A stretch of DNA of 64,000 bases from CALMEC01 sp964393105. Its GTDB lineage: Bacteria; Actinomycetota; Thermoleophilia; Miltoncostaeales; Miltoncostaeaceae. The DNA is taken from assembly GCA_964393105.1 (NCBI GenBank), contig CAYMSM010000060.1, forward strand, positions 47,356 to 111,355, read 5' to 3'. Made by a program: the position numbers and the translations under genes. The notes under the pieces were generated by a model. It was not told the origin of the DNA. It saw only the letters and a program-made list of their open reading frames with translations, and ran no database searches. Positions 32,734-40,387 of this stretch are shown here, one piece after another (the stretch's first letter is position 1; each line of letters starts with the position of its first letter).

Positions 32734-33194
32734 CGACTCCCCCTGATGACCCGACGTAGATCCCAGATGACCCGTCCGGACCGGTAGTCGAGCAGGCCGA
32801 TGACCTGGCGGGGGCGCCTGCCGATGCGTCCGTGGACGAACCAGGTCAGACGGGAGCGCGGCCGAACCAGCCGCGCGCGGAGCGTCGGGGTCAGGCCGCC
32901 GGTCGCGACGGGGACCGTCACGGGGCGCACGAGGTACACCAACTCGACGTCCTCGACGCGTGGCCAGACCTGACGCGCACGTTGGAGCGCGGGCGCATCC
33001 GATCCCAGCTTTGCATGTCGCGAGAGGCGCACCGTGTCATAGAGAAAGCGCCATCCCTTGTCCGGGCGGGAGAGGAAGTCGATGGGTTGAGCGGGGGTCG
33101 TGTGGACGCGGGCGACGAGCGAGGGGGTCCAGAGCGCGGCGACCGCGGCCAGACCGACGGTGACGCCGATCGCACGGCGGCGCGTGATCCGCAC
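32730..33194 (-). CDS. Membrane-anchored protein of unknown function upstream of the PBP
   Basis: A 154-residue basic protein with an N-terminal membrane helix (about 8-26) and an extracytoplasmic part (LYDTVRLSRHAKLGSDAPAL; VIGLLDYRSGRVIWDLR). GTG 33194 has GGGAGGAG 7 nt upstream, and a TATACT -10 box lies at 33230-33235 on this strand. The stop overlaps the penicillin-binding protein start by ATGA, so the two are coexpressed. It may be a small regulator or partner of that enzyme; no known domain was recognised. Confidence 0.65.
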   Translation of the reverse strand: MRITRRRAIGVTVGLAAVAALWTPSLVARVHTTPAQPIDFLSRPDKGWRFLYDTVRLSRHAKLGSDAPALQRARQVWPRVEDVELVYLVRPVTVPVATGGLTPTLRARLVRPRSRLTWFVHGRIGRRPRQVIGLLDYRSGRVIWDLRRVIRGSR

Positions 33195-33229
33195 CCGACT
33201 CCTCCCGAAAGGCCAGCAAGCGTGGACGA

Positions 33230-33235
33230 GTATAG
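33230..33235 (-). promoter_or_regulatory. -10 box TATACT for the PBP operon
   Basis: TATACT on the minus strand would start transcription near 33223, giving a leader of about 29 nt that contains the GGGAGGAG ribosome binding site of the gene at 33194. Confidence 0.45.
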
Positions 33236-33287
33236 CGCCGAGACCCGTTTTCCCGGGTACGAGACGGTTGCATGGCAGCATGACGCC

Positions 33288-33971
33288 GTGACTGCATCCG
33301 GAGGACTTCAGGCGGTGCTCTTCGATGCGTACGGCACGCTCCTCGAGCTGGACGACCCCGTCGGCAACCTCCAGCGGAGCCTTGCGGAGGCCGGGTACCC
33401 GTACGGCACCGACCTTGTAGCCACAGCCTTTCACGCCGAAGTGGACGTCTATCGCCGTCACCAGGATCTGGGCCGGGACGACGCTGGCCTCGAGGCCCTG
33501 CGCAACCTCTGCGCCGCGACGTTCGCCGACGCATTGCCATCGGGTCCGCCGAGCGTCGTCGTGGGCGAGATCCTGAACTCCAGCCTTCGCTACCGGCTGT
33601 TCGCGGACGTGATCCCGATGCTCGACGTGTTGATGTCACACGGTATCCGGTGCGCGGTGGTCAGCAACTGGGACTGCTCGCTGCCCGACGTGCTCAGGCA
33701 ACTCGGGATCCTGGGGCGCTTCGCGGCCGTGAGCGTCAGCGCCGTCGTTGGCGCGCGCAAACCCGACCCACGTATCTTCGTTCAGACCCTCAGCGCCCTC
33801 GGTCTGGAGCCGGGGCAGGCGATCCACGTGGGTGACGATCGGCAACGTGACGTCAACGGAGCGCGGTCAGCCGGCGTCAGTGGCGTGTTGATCGATCGTT
33901 CGGGCGATCGGGCAGACGATGGCTGTGACCGCATCGCGAGCCTGAGATCGCTGCCGGCACTGCTCGGTTGA
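33288..33971 (+). CDS. HAD-superfamily hydrolase (haloacid dehalogenase-like)
   Basis: A 227-residue HAD hydrolase. Motif I is FDAYGTLLE; the Tyr after DA is the 2-haloacid-dehalogenase-type variant of DxDxT. Motif II is VVSNWD, motif III GARKPDPRIF and motif IV HVGDDRQRDVNGA. A helical cap lies at about 18-90. It probably hydrolyses a phosphomonoester; a dehalogenase role cannot be excluded. Start GTG 33288 is chosen because the fold begins immediately afterwards; no ribosome binding site supports it. It is convergent with the CsoR-type gene. Confidence 0.8.
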   Translation: MTASGGLQAVLFDAYGTLLELDDPVGNLQRSLAEAGYPYGTDLVATAFHAEVDVYRRHQDLGRDDAGLEALRNLCAATFADALPSGPPSVVVGEILNSSLRYRLFADVIPMLDVLMSHGIRCAVVSNWDCSLPDVLRQLGILGRFAAVSVSAVVGARKPDPRIFVQTLSALGLEPGQAIHVGDDRQRDVNGARSAGVSGVLIDRSGDRADDGCDRIASLRSLPALLG

Positions 33972-33978
33972 GGACGAC

Positions 33979-34257
33979 TCAGTGCGACAGGGTGGCGTGG
34001 CGCAGGAACGTTGCGACGGCGGCGTCGAAGTCCTGGACGCAGCCGTCCTCCCCTGCGATGACGCACGAGCGCAGGCGCTCGGTGATCAGCAGCAGTCCCA
34101 CCTGATCCACAGCGGCTTTGACCGCCGCGAGCTGGGTCAACACGTCCCGGCACTGGGCGTCTTCGCTCAGCATGCGCTGGACCCCGCGCAACTGCCCTTC
34201 GGCTCTGCGCAGGCGGGCGACCAACTGCTCACGGGTGTGGGGGGCTTCGGCCGCCAC
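33979..34257 (-). CDS. CsoR/CstR-family sulfur- or metal-responsive repressor
   Basis: A 92-residue all-helical repressor of the CsoR family (REQLVARLRRAEGQLRGVQRML, then AQCRDVLTQLAAVKAA). In M. tuberculosis numbering the copper ligands are C36-H61-C65. Here the same positions read C36, R61 and C65, so the histidine is missing while the Cys pair keeps its 29-residue spacing. That pattern fits CstR-like dithiol sensors of persulfide better than copper sensors. GTG 34257 overlaps the zinc-ribbon gene stop by one base (TAGTG). It is the last gene of the trxB-trxA operon and probably represses it through the site at 35812-35827. Confidence 0.85.
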   Translation of the reverse strand: MAAEAPHTREQLVARLRRAEGQLRGVQRMLSEDAQCRDVLTQLAAVKAAVDQVGLLLITERLRSCVIAGEDGCVQDFDAAVATFLRHATLSH

Positions 34258-34484
34258 TAGTGACCGCCGCAGGCGCCGCCGCAACATCCTCCGCCACCGA
34301 CCCGTTGGACGTTGACCGGCCCAGTGTCGCGGGCGGGGCGGGCTGTGATGAATCCTGTGATCAACTGCCGGACCTCGGAGGCGCCGCACTCGGGACAGAT
34401 GCGGTCCTCATCGCGAAGGAAGCCTTGACGGAACGTCTCGAACCCGTGCTCACAGGTGTCGCAGACCAGGTCGTACGTCGGCAT
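34257..34484 (-). CDS. FmdB-type zinc ribbon protein
   Basis: A 75-residue protein beginning MPTYDLVCDTCEHGFE with a CxxC-x(n)-CPECG zinc ribbon, the standard FmdB/putative regulatory protein family. The C-terminus GGGGCCGGACGGH adds three more cysteines and a histidine, suggesting a second metal or thiol site. ATG 34484 has AGGAAAGG upstream in the 13-nt gap after trxA. Its place between thioredoxin and a thiol-sensing repressor suggests a redox or sulfur role; the biochemical function of the family is not known. Confidence 0.8.
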   Translation of the reverse strand: MPTYDLVCDTCEHGFETFRQGFLRDEDRICPECGASEVRQLITGFITARPARDTGPVNVQRVGGGGCCGGACGGH

Positions 34485-34497
34485 GGCCGTGCCTTTC

Positions 34498-34818
34498 CTA
34501 GGAAAGCCCGAGCTTTTGCTCGAGCATGGCCTTCGGCATGGCACCGACGGCCTGCTTGGCCAGGATGCCGTTCTCGAACAGGCCGATGAACGGGATCCCG
34601 GTGATGCCATAGCGCTGTGCCAGGGCAGGGTGAGCGTCGATGTCGAGCTTGCCGACGACGATCTCGGCGTGCTCGGAGGCGATCTCCTCGATGACCGGGG
34701 CGATCATGCGGCACGGACCACACCACTCGGCCCAGAAGTCGATCAGGACGGGCTTCTCGTTCTCGAGCACCGTGCCCTGGAAGTTGTCGGTCGTGATCTC
34801 GACCACGTTGTCTGCCAC
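34498..34818 (-). CDS. trxA: Thioredoxin
   Basis: A 106-residue thioredoxin with the active site WCGPC (32-36), the cis-proline loop TGIPF, and normal length. It reduces protein disulfides in the cytoplasm and is itself reduced by the TrxB encoded just upstream (24-nt gap). Start ATG 34818 is preceded by GAAGGGAAACC. Part of the trxB-trxA-zinc ribbon-CsoR-type operon. Confidence 0.95.
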   Translation of the reverse strand: MADNVVEITTDNFQGTVLENEKPVLIDFWAEWCGPCRMIAPVIEEIASEHAEIVVGKLDIDAHPALAQRYGITGIPFIGLFENGILAKQAVGAMPKAMLEQKLGLS

Positions 34819-34842
34819 TTCGGGTTTCCCTTCGTTGTGTGG

Positions 34843-35784
34843 TTAGGCGGAAGCGCCGGCGGGTTCGTGCACGTAGGCCTCGAGCCAGCGCTCGGCGTCG
34901 ATGGCCGCCATGCACCCGCTGCCGGCCGCGGTGATGGCTTGACGGTAGACGCGATCCTGGACGTCGCCGCTGACGAACACGCCCTCGATGTTGGTGCGGG
35001 TGCCGTCGGCCACGACATAGCCCTCGTCGTCGAGGTCGAGTTGCCCGGTAAAGAGCTCGGTGTTGGGCGTGTGGCCGATCGCGACGAACATCGCCGACGC
35101 CGGGATGTCCTCGGTCTCGCCGGTGACGATGTCGCGGACGCGCACGGCGCTGACCTTGCCGTCGCCGATCACCTCGGCCACCTCGGCGTTCCATCGCACT
35201 GTGATCTTGTCGTTCGCAAGGACGCGGTCGGCCATGATCTTCGATGCGCGCAGATGGTCACGGCGGTGGACCAGGGTCACGTGCGAGCCGATGCGCGACA
35301 GGTACAGCGCCTCTTCGGCGGCTGAGTCGCCCCCGCCCACGACGACCATCCGTTGTTCCTTGAAGAAGAAGCCGTCGCAGGTTGCGCATGACGACACGCC
35401 GTGGCCGCGCAGCCGCTCCTCGCTGTCCAGCCCGAGCCAGCGGGCCGACGCGCCGGTCGACACGATGATGGATTCGGCACGGTGCTCCTCGCCGCCCACC
35501 CACACGCCGAACGGGCGCGCGGAGAGATCGACCCTCGTGACGTCAGCGGTCACGATCTCGGTGCCGAACCGCTCCGCTTGATCACGGAACGCCTGCATCA
35601 TCTCGGGGCCTTGAATGCCCATCGGGAAGCCCGGGTAGTTCTCGACGTCGGTGGTCAGCATCAGCTGCCCGCCGGCGCCATACCCCTCGAACATCAGCGG
35701 CTCCAGGTTCGCCCGCGCCGCATAGATGGCGGCGGTGAGGCCGGCGGGGCCCGAGCCTATGATGATGACCTTGCGTGTGGACAC
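34843..35784 (-). CDS. trxB: Thioredoxin-disulfide reductase
   Basis: A 313-residue flavoprotein. The FAD-binding motif GSGPAGLTAAIYAARA is at the N-terminus, the redox centre CATC at 133-136, a second Rossmann motif (GGGDSAAEEALYLSRIG) binds NADPH, and GDVQDRVYRQAITAAGSGCMAA closes the FAD site. It transfers electrons from NADPH to thioredoxin. GTG 35784 is fixed by GGAGG 5 nt upstream. A CsoR-type inverted repeat lies 28 bp upstream of the start, so this first gene of the operon is the probable regulatory target. Confidence 0.95.
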   Translation of the reverse strand: MSTRKVIIIGSGPAGLTAAIYAARANLEPLMFEGYGAGGQLMLTTDVENYPGFPMGIQGPEMMQAFRDQAERFGTEIVTADVTRVDLSARPFGVWVGGEEHRAESIIVSTGASARWLGLDSEERLRGHGVSSCATCDGFFFKEQRMVVVGGGDSAAEEALYLSRIGSHVTLVHRRDHLRASKIMADRVLANDKITVRWNAEVAEVIGDGKVSAVRVRDIVTGETEDIPASAMFVAIGHTPNTELFTGQLDLDDEGYVVADGTRTNIEGVFVSGDVQDRVYRQAITAAGSGCMAAIDAERWLEAYVHEPAGASA

Positions 35785-35811
35785 GTCAACCTCCGAAGCG
35801 TGGCGCGAGAT

Positions 35812-35827
35812 ATACCCTAAGGGGTAT
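35812..35827. promoter_or_regulatory. CsoR/CstR-type operator before trxB
   Basis: ATACCC-TAAG-GGGTAT is a perfect 6-bp inverted repeat with G-tract arms, very like known CsoR-family operators. It lies 28-43 bp upstream of the trxB GTG, next to a minus-strand TAAGAT box. The operon encodes a CsoR-family repressor as its last gene, so autoregulation is the simplest reading. Confidence 0.7.
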
Positions 35828-35874
35828 CTTACCACGCGCGTTGTGCGCCGAGAGTTCGTCCCGGTAGGGTCGCG

Positions 35875-36447
35875 TCAGCTCGGGTCGACCGGTGTCCAGA
35901 CCAGACGGTTGCCCGCCGCGGTCGGGCGTTCACCTGCGGCGAAGTAGTGCCGGCCCTGGTTCCGTTCGGTGCGCTCGATCGTACGGGCATCGCCGAGCGT
36001 AACGAGTCCCCAGGCCGCGACGAGCCCCACGACGACGCCCTCCGCGATGCCGTCGGGGCCGCTGTCACGAAGGACGCCCACGAGGAACGCCAGCATCGCC
36101 GCGCTTCCCACGAGCAGGAACACAACGGTCAGCACCGCCCAACGGCGCCAGTCGGCGGGCCCGGCCTCGAGTCGTCGCGCCCCATTCAGACGGGTGGCCC
36201 TGGGCAGGTACTCCGATGGCGCGGTCTTGCGCAACCACATGCGAAGCAGCGGGTAGAAGACGACCCCGGTCAATCCGCTGACCGCCACGGCGATGCCGAT
36301 CCAGGTCGGCGACAGCCCGGTCGCAGATCCGGCCTGAAGCGCTGCGCCGACAAGCAGCATCCCGCCGCCGACCCCCATGAGGGCCCACGACCACAGGCGC
36401 ACGAGCGACGTGTAGCGCCAGAGCTTCTCCTGTCGGCCGCGTCCCAT
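35875..36447 (-). CDS. Four-helix membrane protein of unknown function
   Basis: A 190-residue protein with four membrane helices in two hairpins (about 14-36, 45-65, 100-122, 130-152) and charged ends, closing WTPVDPS. The helix-loop between the pairs carries APSEYLPRATRLNGARRLEAG. I recognise no family. ATG 36447 is the first plausible start; the long frame further upstream is antisense to the MFS gene. It diverges from that transporter. The 252-bp gap 36448-36699 holds an imperfect GGAAACGACGG/CCGTCGTTCC inverted repeat. Confidence 0.65.
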   Translation of the reverse strand: MGRGRQEKLWRYTSLVRLWSWALMGVGGGMLLVGAALQAGSATGLSPTWIGIAVAVSGLTGVVFYPLLRMWLRKTAPSEYLPRATRLNGARRLEAGPADWRRWAVLTVVFLLVGSAAMLAFLVGVLRDSGPDGIAEGVVVGLVAAWGLVTLGDARTIERTERNQGRHYFAAGERPTAAGNRLVWTPVDPS

Positions 36448-36686
36448 CGGCCGAAGCGTACCCGCCCGCCCGCCCGCGTGGCCCATCGCCGAGCGCCCGG
36501 CAACACGATGTACGGAAACGACGGTTCCCGTCTCGGGATCCCCCATCAGCAAACGGTTCCCGGGGAGTTCCGTCGTTCCCCCAGCGGGTGGCGTTTGCAA
36601 CGCCCGCGCAACTGGCACTGCGTACCACGTCCGAACGGTGGCCCGGGCGGTCTCGCCGAGTTGGGAGAGTGGCTGAGGGGCGTCCC

Positions 36687-36692
36687 TACACT
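36687..36692 (+). promoter_or_regulatory. -10 box for leaderless MFS gene
   Basis: TACACT followed by 7 nt and GTG 36700. This supports the chosen start and a leaderless mRNA. Confidence 0.45.
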
Positions 36693-36699
36693 CCGGGGC

Positions 36700-38172
36700 G
36701 TGAGGGCCACGATCGCGAGGAATGTCCGCGGCGTGCGGACCCGCATCGCCACGCACCCGCGGCAGCGGTGGTTCGCGCTCTTCGTCGTCGCGAGCGGCAT
36801 GTGGCTGTCGGTCATGAACATCAGCATCGTCAACATCGCGATGCCGTCGATGGCCCAGGACCTCGGGGTCGACATCACCGCCATCGCGTGGATCGTCACG
36901 GCGTTCTTCGTGACCCAAGCGACCCTGCTGCCGGTCGCGGGGCGCGCAGGCGATCTGTACGGCCGTCGCAGGGTGTTCATCACCGGCGTGGTCGTCCTGA
37001 TCGTCGGATCGATTCTGTGCGCCGCCGCGTGGGACGCGGCGTCGCTGATCGCGTTCCGCGTGGTGCAGGCCGCCGGGGCCTGTGCCATGGCGCCGACAGC
37101 GGTCAGCTACATCGCCGAGCTCTTCAACCACCGCGAGCGGGGCCAGGCACTCGGCATCTACTCGGCGGTCATCAGCGTCGCGCCGATCGTCGCGCTCAAC
37201 GTCGCGGGTGCGCTTCTGACCGTATCCGGGTGGCGCAGCGTGTTCTGGTTCACCCCGATCGTCGGCGCGGGGGTCCTGGTCGGCGCCCTGATCGTCCTGC
37301 CCGAGTACCGCGTGAGAGGAGCACGACGCTCGTTCGACCTGCCGGGCGCGGCGCTCGGGGGAGTGGGGCTGCTCGGCCTGCTGCTGGGTCTCTCCCGTGG
37401 CGAGGCGTGGGGGTTCGACTCCGCCGCGACCCTGAGCGCGCTTGCGATCGGGAGCGCCGCGATCGTCCTGTTCGTGTTGCGGGAGCGCTCCGTCGCCGAC
37501 CCGTTGCTCGATCTGCGCCTGCTCGGCTTGCGCTCGGTCCGCACGACGAGCATCGCCTCGGGGGCCTCCTCGGCCGCCCTGTTCGGCGTGCTGATCTTGC
37601 TGCCGTTCTACTTGAGTCGCGTCCTGGGATTCGGCCCGGTCCAACTCGGCCTGGCCATCAGCCCCATCGCGTTGTCGTTCGTTGTCGTCTCGCCGATCGC
37701 GGGTCGCGCCTTCGCGCGCACCGGTCCGGCTCGCATGGCGACCGCCGGGTACCTGCTGTCTGCAGCGGGGGCGCTCGAGGCGGCGCTTGCGGCTCACGCC
37801 GAGTCGTACCCGGCCGTCCTTCCCGGAATCGTGATGTTCGGCGTGGGGCTTGCGATGGCATCGTCGCCGATACAGACGAGCGCGATCAGCGACGTGCCGG
37901 CCGCGCAGCTCGGTGTCGCCTCGGCGCTGCCGAACATCAGCCGCTACATCGGTGGAGCGCTCGGAGCGGCGGTGCTCGGCGTGATCATGCACGCGGCGAT
38001 CCCGGCGGGGTCCGAACGCGCCACCGTCCAAGCGATCTCAGCGGTGCGTGAGCTCATCGCCACGGGGTTTCGCAACGCGCTCTTGGCCTCGGTCGGATTC
38101 CTACTCTTGGCCGCTGCCAGTGCCATACGGGTCCCTCGGCTGGCCGGCGTCGATCGTAAGCCACTGCTGTGA
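36700..38172 (+). CDS. MFS transporter, DHA2 (14-helix) type
   Basis: A 490-residue drug:proton antiporter-like protein with about 14 membrane helices. Characteristic motifs: VNIAMPSMAQDL in helix 1, GRAGDLYGRRRVF (motif A) and the helix-5 segment LGIYSAVISVAPIVALNVAG (motif C-like). It probably exports a small hydrophobic molecule using the proton gradient. GTG 36700 follows a TACACT box. It overlaps the second MFS gene by GTGA, starting a run of five overlapping genes through rlmN. Confidence 0.88.
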   Translation: MRATIARNVRGVRTRIATHPRQRWFALFVVASGMWLSVMNISIVNIAMPSMAQDLGVDITAIAWIVTAFFVTQATLLPVAGRAGDLYGRRRVFITGVVVLIVGSILCAAAWDAASLIAFRVVQAAGACAMAPTAVSYIAELFNHRERGQALGIYSAVISVAPIVALNVAGALLTVSGWRSVFWFTPIVGAGVLVGALIVLPEYRVRGARRSFDLPGAALGGVGLLGLLLGLSRGEAWGFDSAATLSALAIGSAAIVLFVLRERSVADPLLDLRLLGLRSVRTTSIASGASSAALFGVLILLPFYLSRVLGFGPVQLGLAISPIALSFVVVSPIAGRAFARTGPARMATAGYLLSAAGALEAALAAHAESYPAVLPGIVMFGVGLAMASSPIQTSAISDVPAAQLGVASALPNISRYIGGALGAAVLGVIMHAAIPAGSERATVQAISAVRELIATGFRNALLASVGFLLLAAASAIRVPRLAGVDRKPLL

Positions 38173-39380
38173 CCCGCGGCTCGTGGCTGGCCTTCGTCGG
38201 GCTGGTCGTGTTCACGATGGGAACCAGCATCGTCACGCCGCTGTTTCCCCTCTATGCCGACCAGTTCGGCCTGTCCGCCGGAACGATCGCGCTCCTGTTC
38301 GCGACCTACACCGCCACGGTCGTGCCGACGATGCTCGTCGCCGGAAACCTGAGCGACATCCTGGGTCGCAAGCGTTTGATCCTGCCGGCGATGGCGATCA
38401 TCAGCGCGGCGTCGCTCCTGTTCGGGTTCACGACCTCGGTGCCAATGCTGTTCGCAGGGCGGGTCCTGCAGGGTCTCGCGATCGGGATGTTCCTCGGGGT
38501 CGGAGCCGCGTTCGTCGTCGATCACGCGCCGCCCCACCGTCGCGCGCTTGCCGCGATGCTTGCTGGGATGGGCTTTCGCCTGGGGTTCGGCCTGGGTCCG
38601 GGGATCGCCGGGCTCATGGCCGAGTATGGGCCCGATCCGATCCACCGCCCGTTTCAGGGCCATGCGCTGCTCATGCTCGTCGGGATCCTGGCGATCGTCA
38701 TGGCCCCCGAGACGTTGGCGCGCCGTCGTGGCGGCGGCCGTTTCGCGGTGCGCGTCGGGGTGCCGCAGGGCCAGTTTCGGGGGTTCGTGACGTTCATCGC
38801 GCCGGCCGGGTTCCTGATGAGCTTCCTGGATGCCACGTTCCTGTCGCTGGCACCCCTGTATATGGTCGACACGTTGGGCGAGAGCAACCTGGCGCTCGTC
38901 GGGCTCGTCGGCTTCCTGATCCTGGCCGCCGGCGGGATCACGCCGTTCTTCTTCCGTGGGCTTGAGCCGCGCCGGGCGGTGATCGGCGGCATCGTCGCGT
39001 CGACGATCGCCTCGCTGCTCGTCGTGGGCGCCGCCTGGGTGGACACCGTGGTGCTCGTGATCGTTGCTGCGGGGGTCGTGGGCTTCACGAACGGCTTGAT
39101 CCTGCAGGGCAGCACCACCATCTGCAGCTGCGTCGTGCCGATGAACGAGCGCGGCAAACTCGTTTCGGCGCTCTTCATGTGCTGCTACGCAGGTACGGTG
39201 CCGAGCGTGGGTCTCGGATACCTCTCGCGCGCAATCGGGCTGACCGCGACGATGGCCGTGTTCTCGGGCCTCGCGGCCGTCATCGCCATGTTCGCCCTGA
39301 CGATCGGGCGGCGCAACTTCCGTGAGGTGGTCGTGTACCGGGAACCCGCCGTGGACCAAGGACTGGCGGGCGCTCCATGA
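38169..39380 (+). CDS. MFS transporter, 12-helix
   Basis: A 403-residue MFS protein with 12 membrane helices. It has FPLYADQFGLSAGTIALLF, motif A as GNLSDILGRKRLI, and the second-half helices after a short cytoplasmic loop (RRRGGGRFAVR). It belongs to the drug/sugar efflux branch; substrate unknown. Start GTG 38169 overlaps the previous transporter, and ATGA links it to the F420-type oxidoreductase. Two consecutive transporters of different MFS branches in one operon are unusual. Confidence 0.85.
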   Translation: MTRGSWLAFVGLVVFTMGTSIVTPLFPLYADQFGLSAGTIALLFATYTATVVPTMLVAGNLSDILGRKRLILPAMAIISAASLLFGFTTSVPMLFAGRVLQGLAIGMFLGVGAAFVVDHAPPHRRALAAMLAGMGFRLGFGLGPGIAGLMAEYGPDPIHRPFQGHALLMLVGILAIVMAPETLARRRGGGRFAVRVGVPQGQFRGFVTFIAPAGFLMSFLDATFLSLAPLYMVDTLGESNLALVGLVGFLILAAGGITPFFFRGLEPRRAVIGGIVASTIASLLVVGAAWVDTVVLVIVAAGVVGFTNGLILQGSTTICSCVVPMNERGKLVSALFMCCYAGTVPSVGLGYLSRAIGLTATMAVFSGLAAVIAMFALTIGRRNFREVVVYREPAVDQGLAGAP

Positions 39381-40387
39381 GATTGTCGGTCTTCTTCGCG
39401 CCCGTGCGCGACACCCCGGACCACATCGTCCTGGCCGAGGAGCTGGGCTTCGATTGCGCCTGGTGCTACGACTCGCCGTTGCTCTACCACGATCCGTTCG
39501 TCACCCTCGCGCGGGCGGCCGAGCGCACCGCACGCATCGGCCTTGGGATCGGTGTCGTCGTTCCGGGCCTTCGGACGCCCGTCGCCACGGCCGCGGGGTT
39601 GCGGTCGCTGTCGGCGATCGCCCGCGGACGCGTCGTCGTCACGGTCGGCGCCGGGTTCACCGGGCGCTTCACGCTCGGTCTGGGCCCGGTGCGGCTGGCC
39701 GCGCTTGAGCGCGAGGTGCTGGACCTGCGCGTGTTGCTGGGCGGAGGCGAGATCACACATGCGGAGGGTGGTCGTCTGGTACGGCCGATCCCGGTGCCGG
39801 GCGCCGAGGGCGCGGGTGAGGTACCCATCTACGTCTCGTGTCGAGGTCCCCGTGCACAGGCGGTGACGCGGCGCATCGCCGATGGCGCGATGACGGGGGT
39901 CTTCTCTCCGGGCGGTCTCGGGCTGGTGCGCGAGGCGATCGGCCCCGATATGCCCCTGGTGGTCCATGCGGTCGGCGCCGTCGCCGAGGACGGTGAGTCC
40001 CTGGACAGCCCGCGGCTGTCGACCGCTGTTGGTCCGGTCGTCGCGGTGGCGTTCCATGCGTTCTGCGAGCAGCCGTGGAGGTTGGAAGGGCTGGACCCCG
40101 GGCTTCGATTGCAGGCCGAGGGGTACATTCGTGACGTGACCGTCGCCCTCCCCATCGATCGACGCCATCAGGAGCTCCATCGCGGGCACCTGACCGAGGT
40201 CGTCCTGCCACAGGATGCCGCGGTCGTGACAGCCGACAACATCGCCCGGTTCGGCTTCTGCGGCACGGCCGCCGAGCTGCGCGCGCGGGCCGACGACATG
40301 GCGCGCGACGGTGTCACCGAGCTTGCGATCCAACCGGGAGGCGACATCCCGTCCGAGCTGCAACGGATCGCGCAGGCCCTGCGATGA
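39377..40387 (+). CDS. LLM-class F420-dependent oxidoreductase
   Basis: A 336-residue luciferase-like TIM-barrel protein (VLAEELGFDCAWCYDSPLL; VTLARAAERTARIGLGIGV; VVTVGAGFTGR). It is distantly related to the protein at 10053-11228. The family uses F420 (or FMN) to reduce or oxidise varied substrates. Expression is tied to the two MFS transporters (ATGA) and the glycosidase-like gene (ATGA). Confidence 0.85.
   Translation: MRLSVFFAPVRDTPDHIVLAEELGFDCAWCYDSPLLYHDPFVTLARAAERTARIGLGIGVVVPGLRTPVATAAGLRSLSAIARGRVVVTVGAGFTGRFTLGLGPVRLAALEREVLDLRVLLGGGEITHAEGGRLVRPIPVPGAEGAGEVPIYVSCRGPRAQAVTRRIADGAMTGVFSPGGLGLVREAIGPDMPLVVHAVGAVAEDGESLDSPRLSTAVGPVVAVAFHAFCEQPWRLEGLDPGLRLQAEGYIRDVTVALPIDRRHQELHRGHLTEVVLPQDAAVVTADNIARFGFCGTAAELRARADDMARDGVTELAIQPGGDIPSELQRIAQALR

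Noticed and set aside
32832..33287. N-terminal extension of the HAD gene by 152 codons
   Set aside because: The stretch is antisense to the membrane-anchored protein gene and carries no domain; the fold starts at 33288.
33288..33971. Firm call as L-2-haloacid dehalogenase
   Set aside because: DAYGT fits that branch, but the other active-site residues could not be verified and many phosphatases share the motif.
36661..36700. tRNA-Ser-like start (GGGAGAGTGGCTGAGG)
   Set aside because: No D-arm, anticodon or T-arm (GTTCGA) follows at the right distance, and the stretch leads straight into the MFS start.
35875..38031. 718-codon minus-strand frame across the MFS gene
   Set aside because: Only the part below 36447 has protein-like composition; the rest is Arg/Asp/Gln-rich antisense of the transporter.
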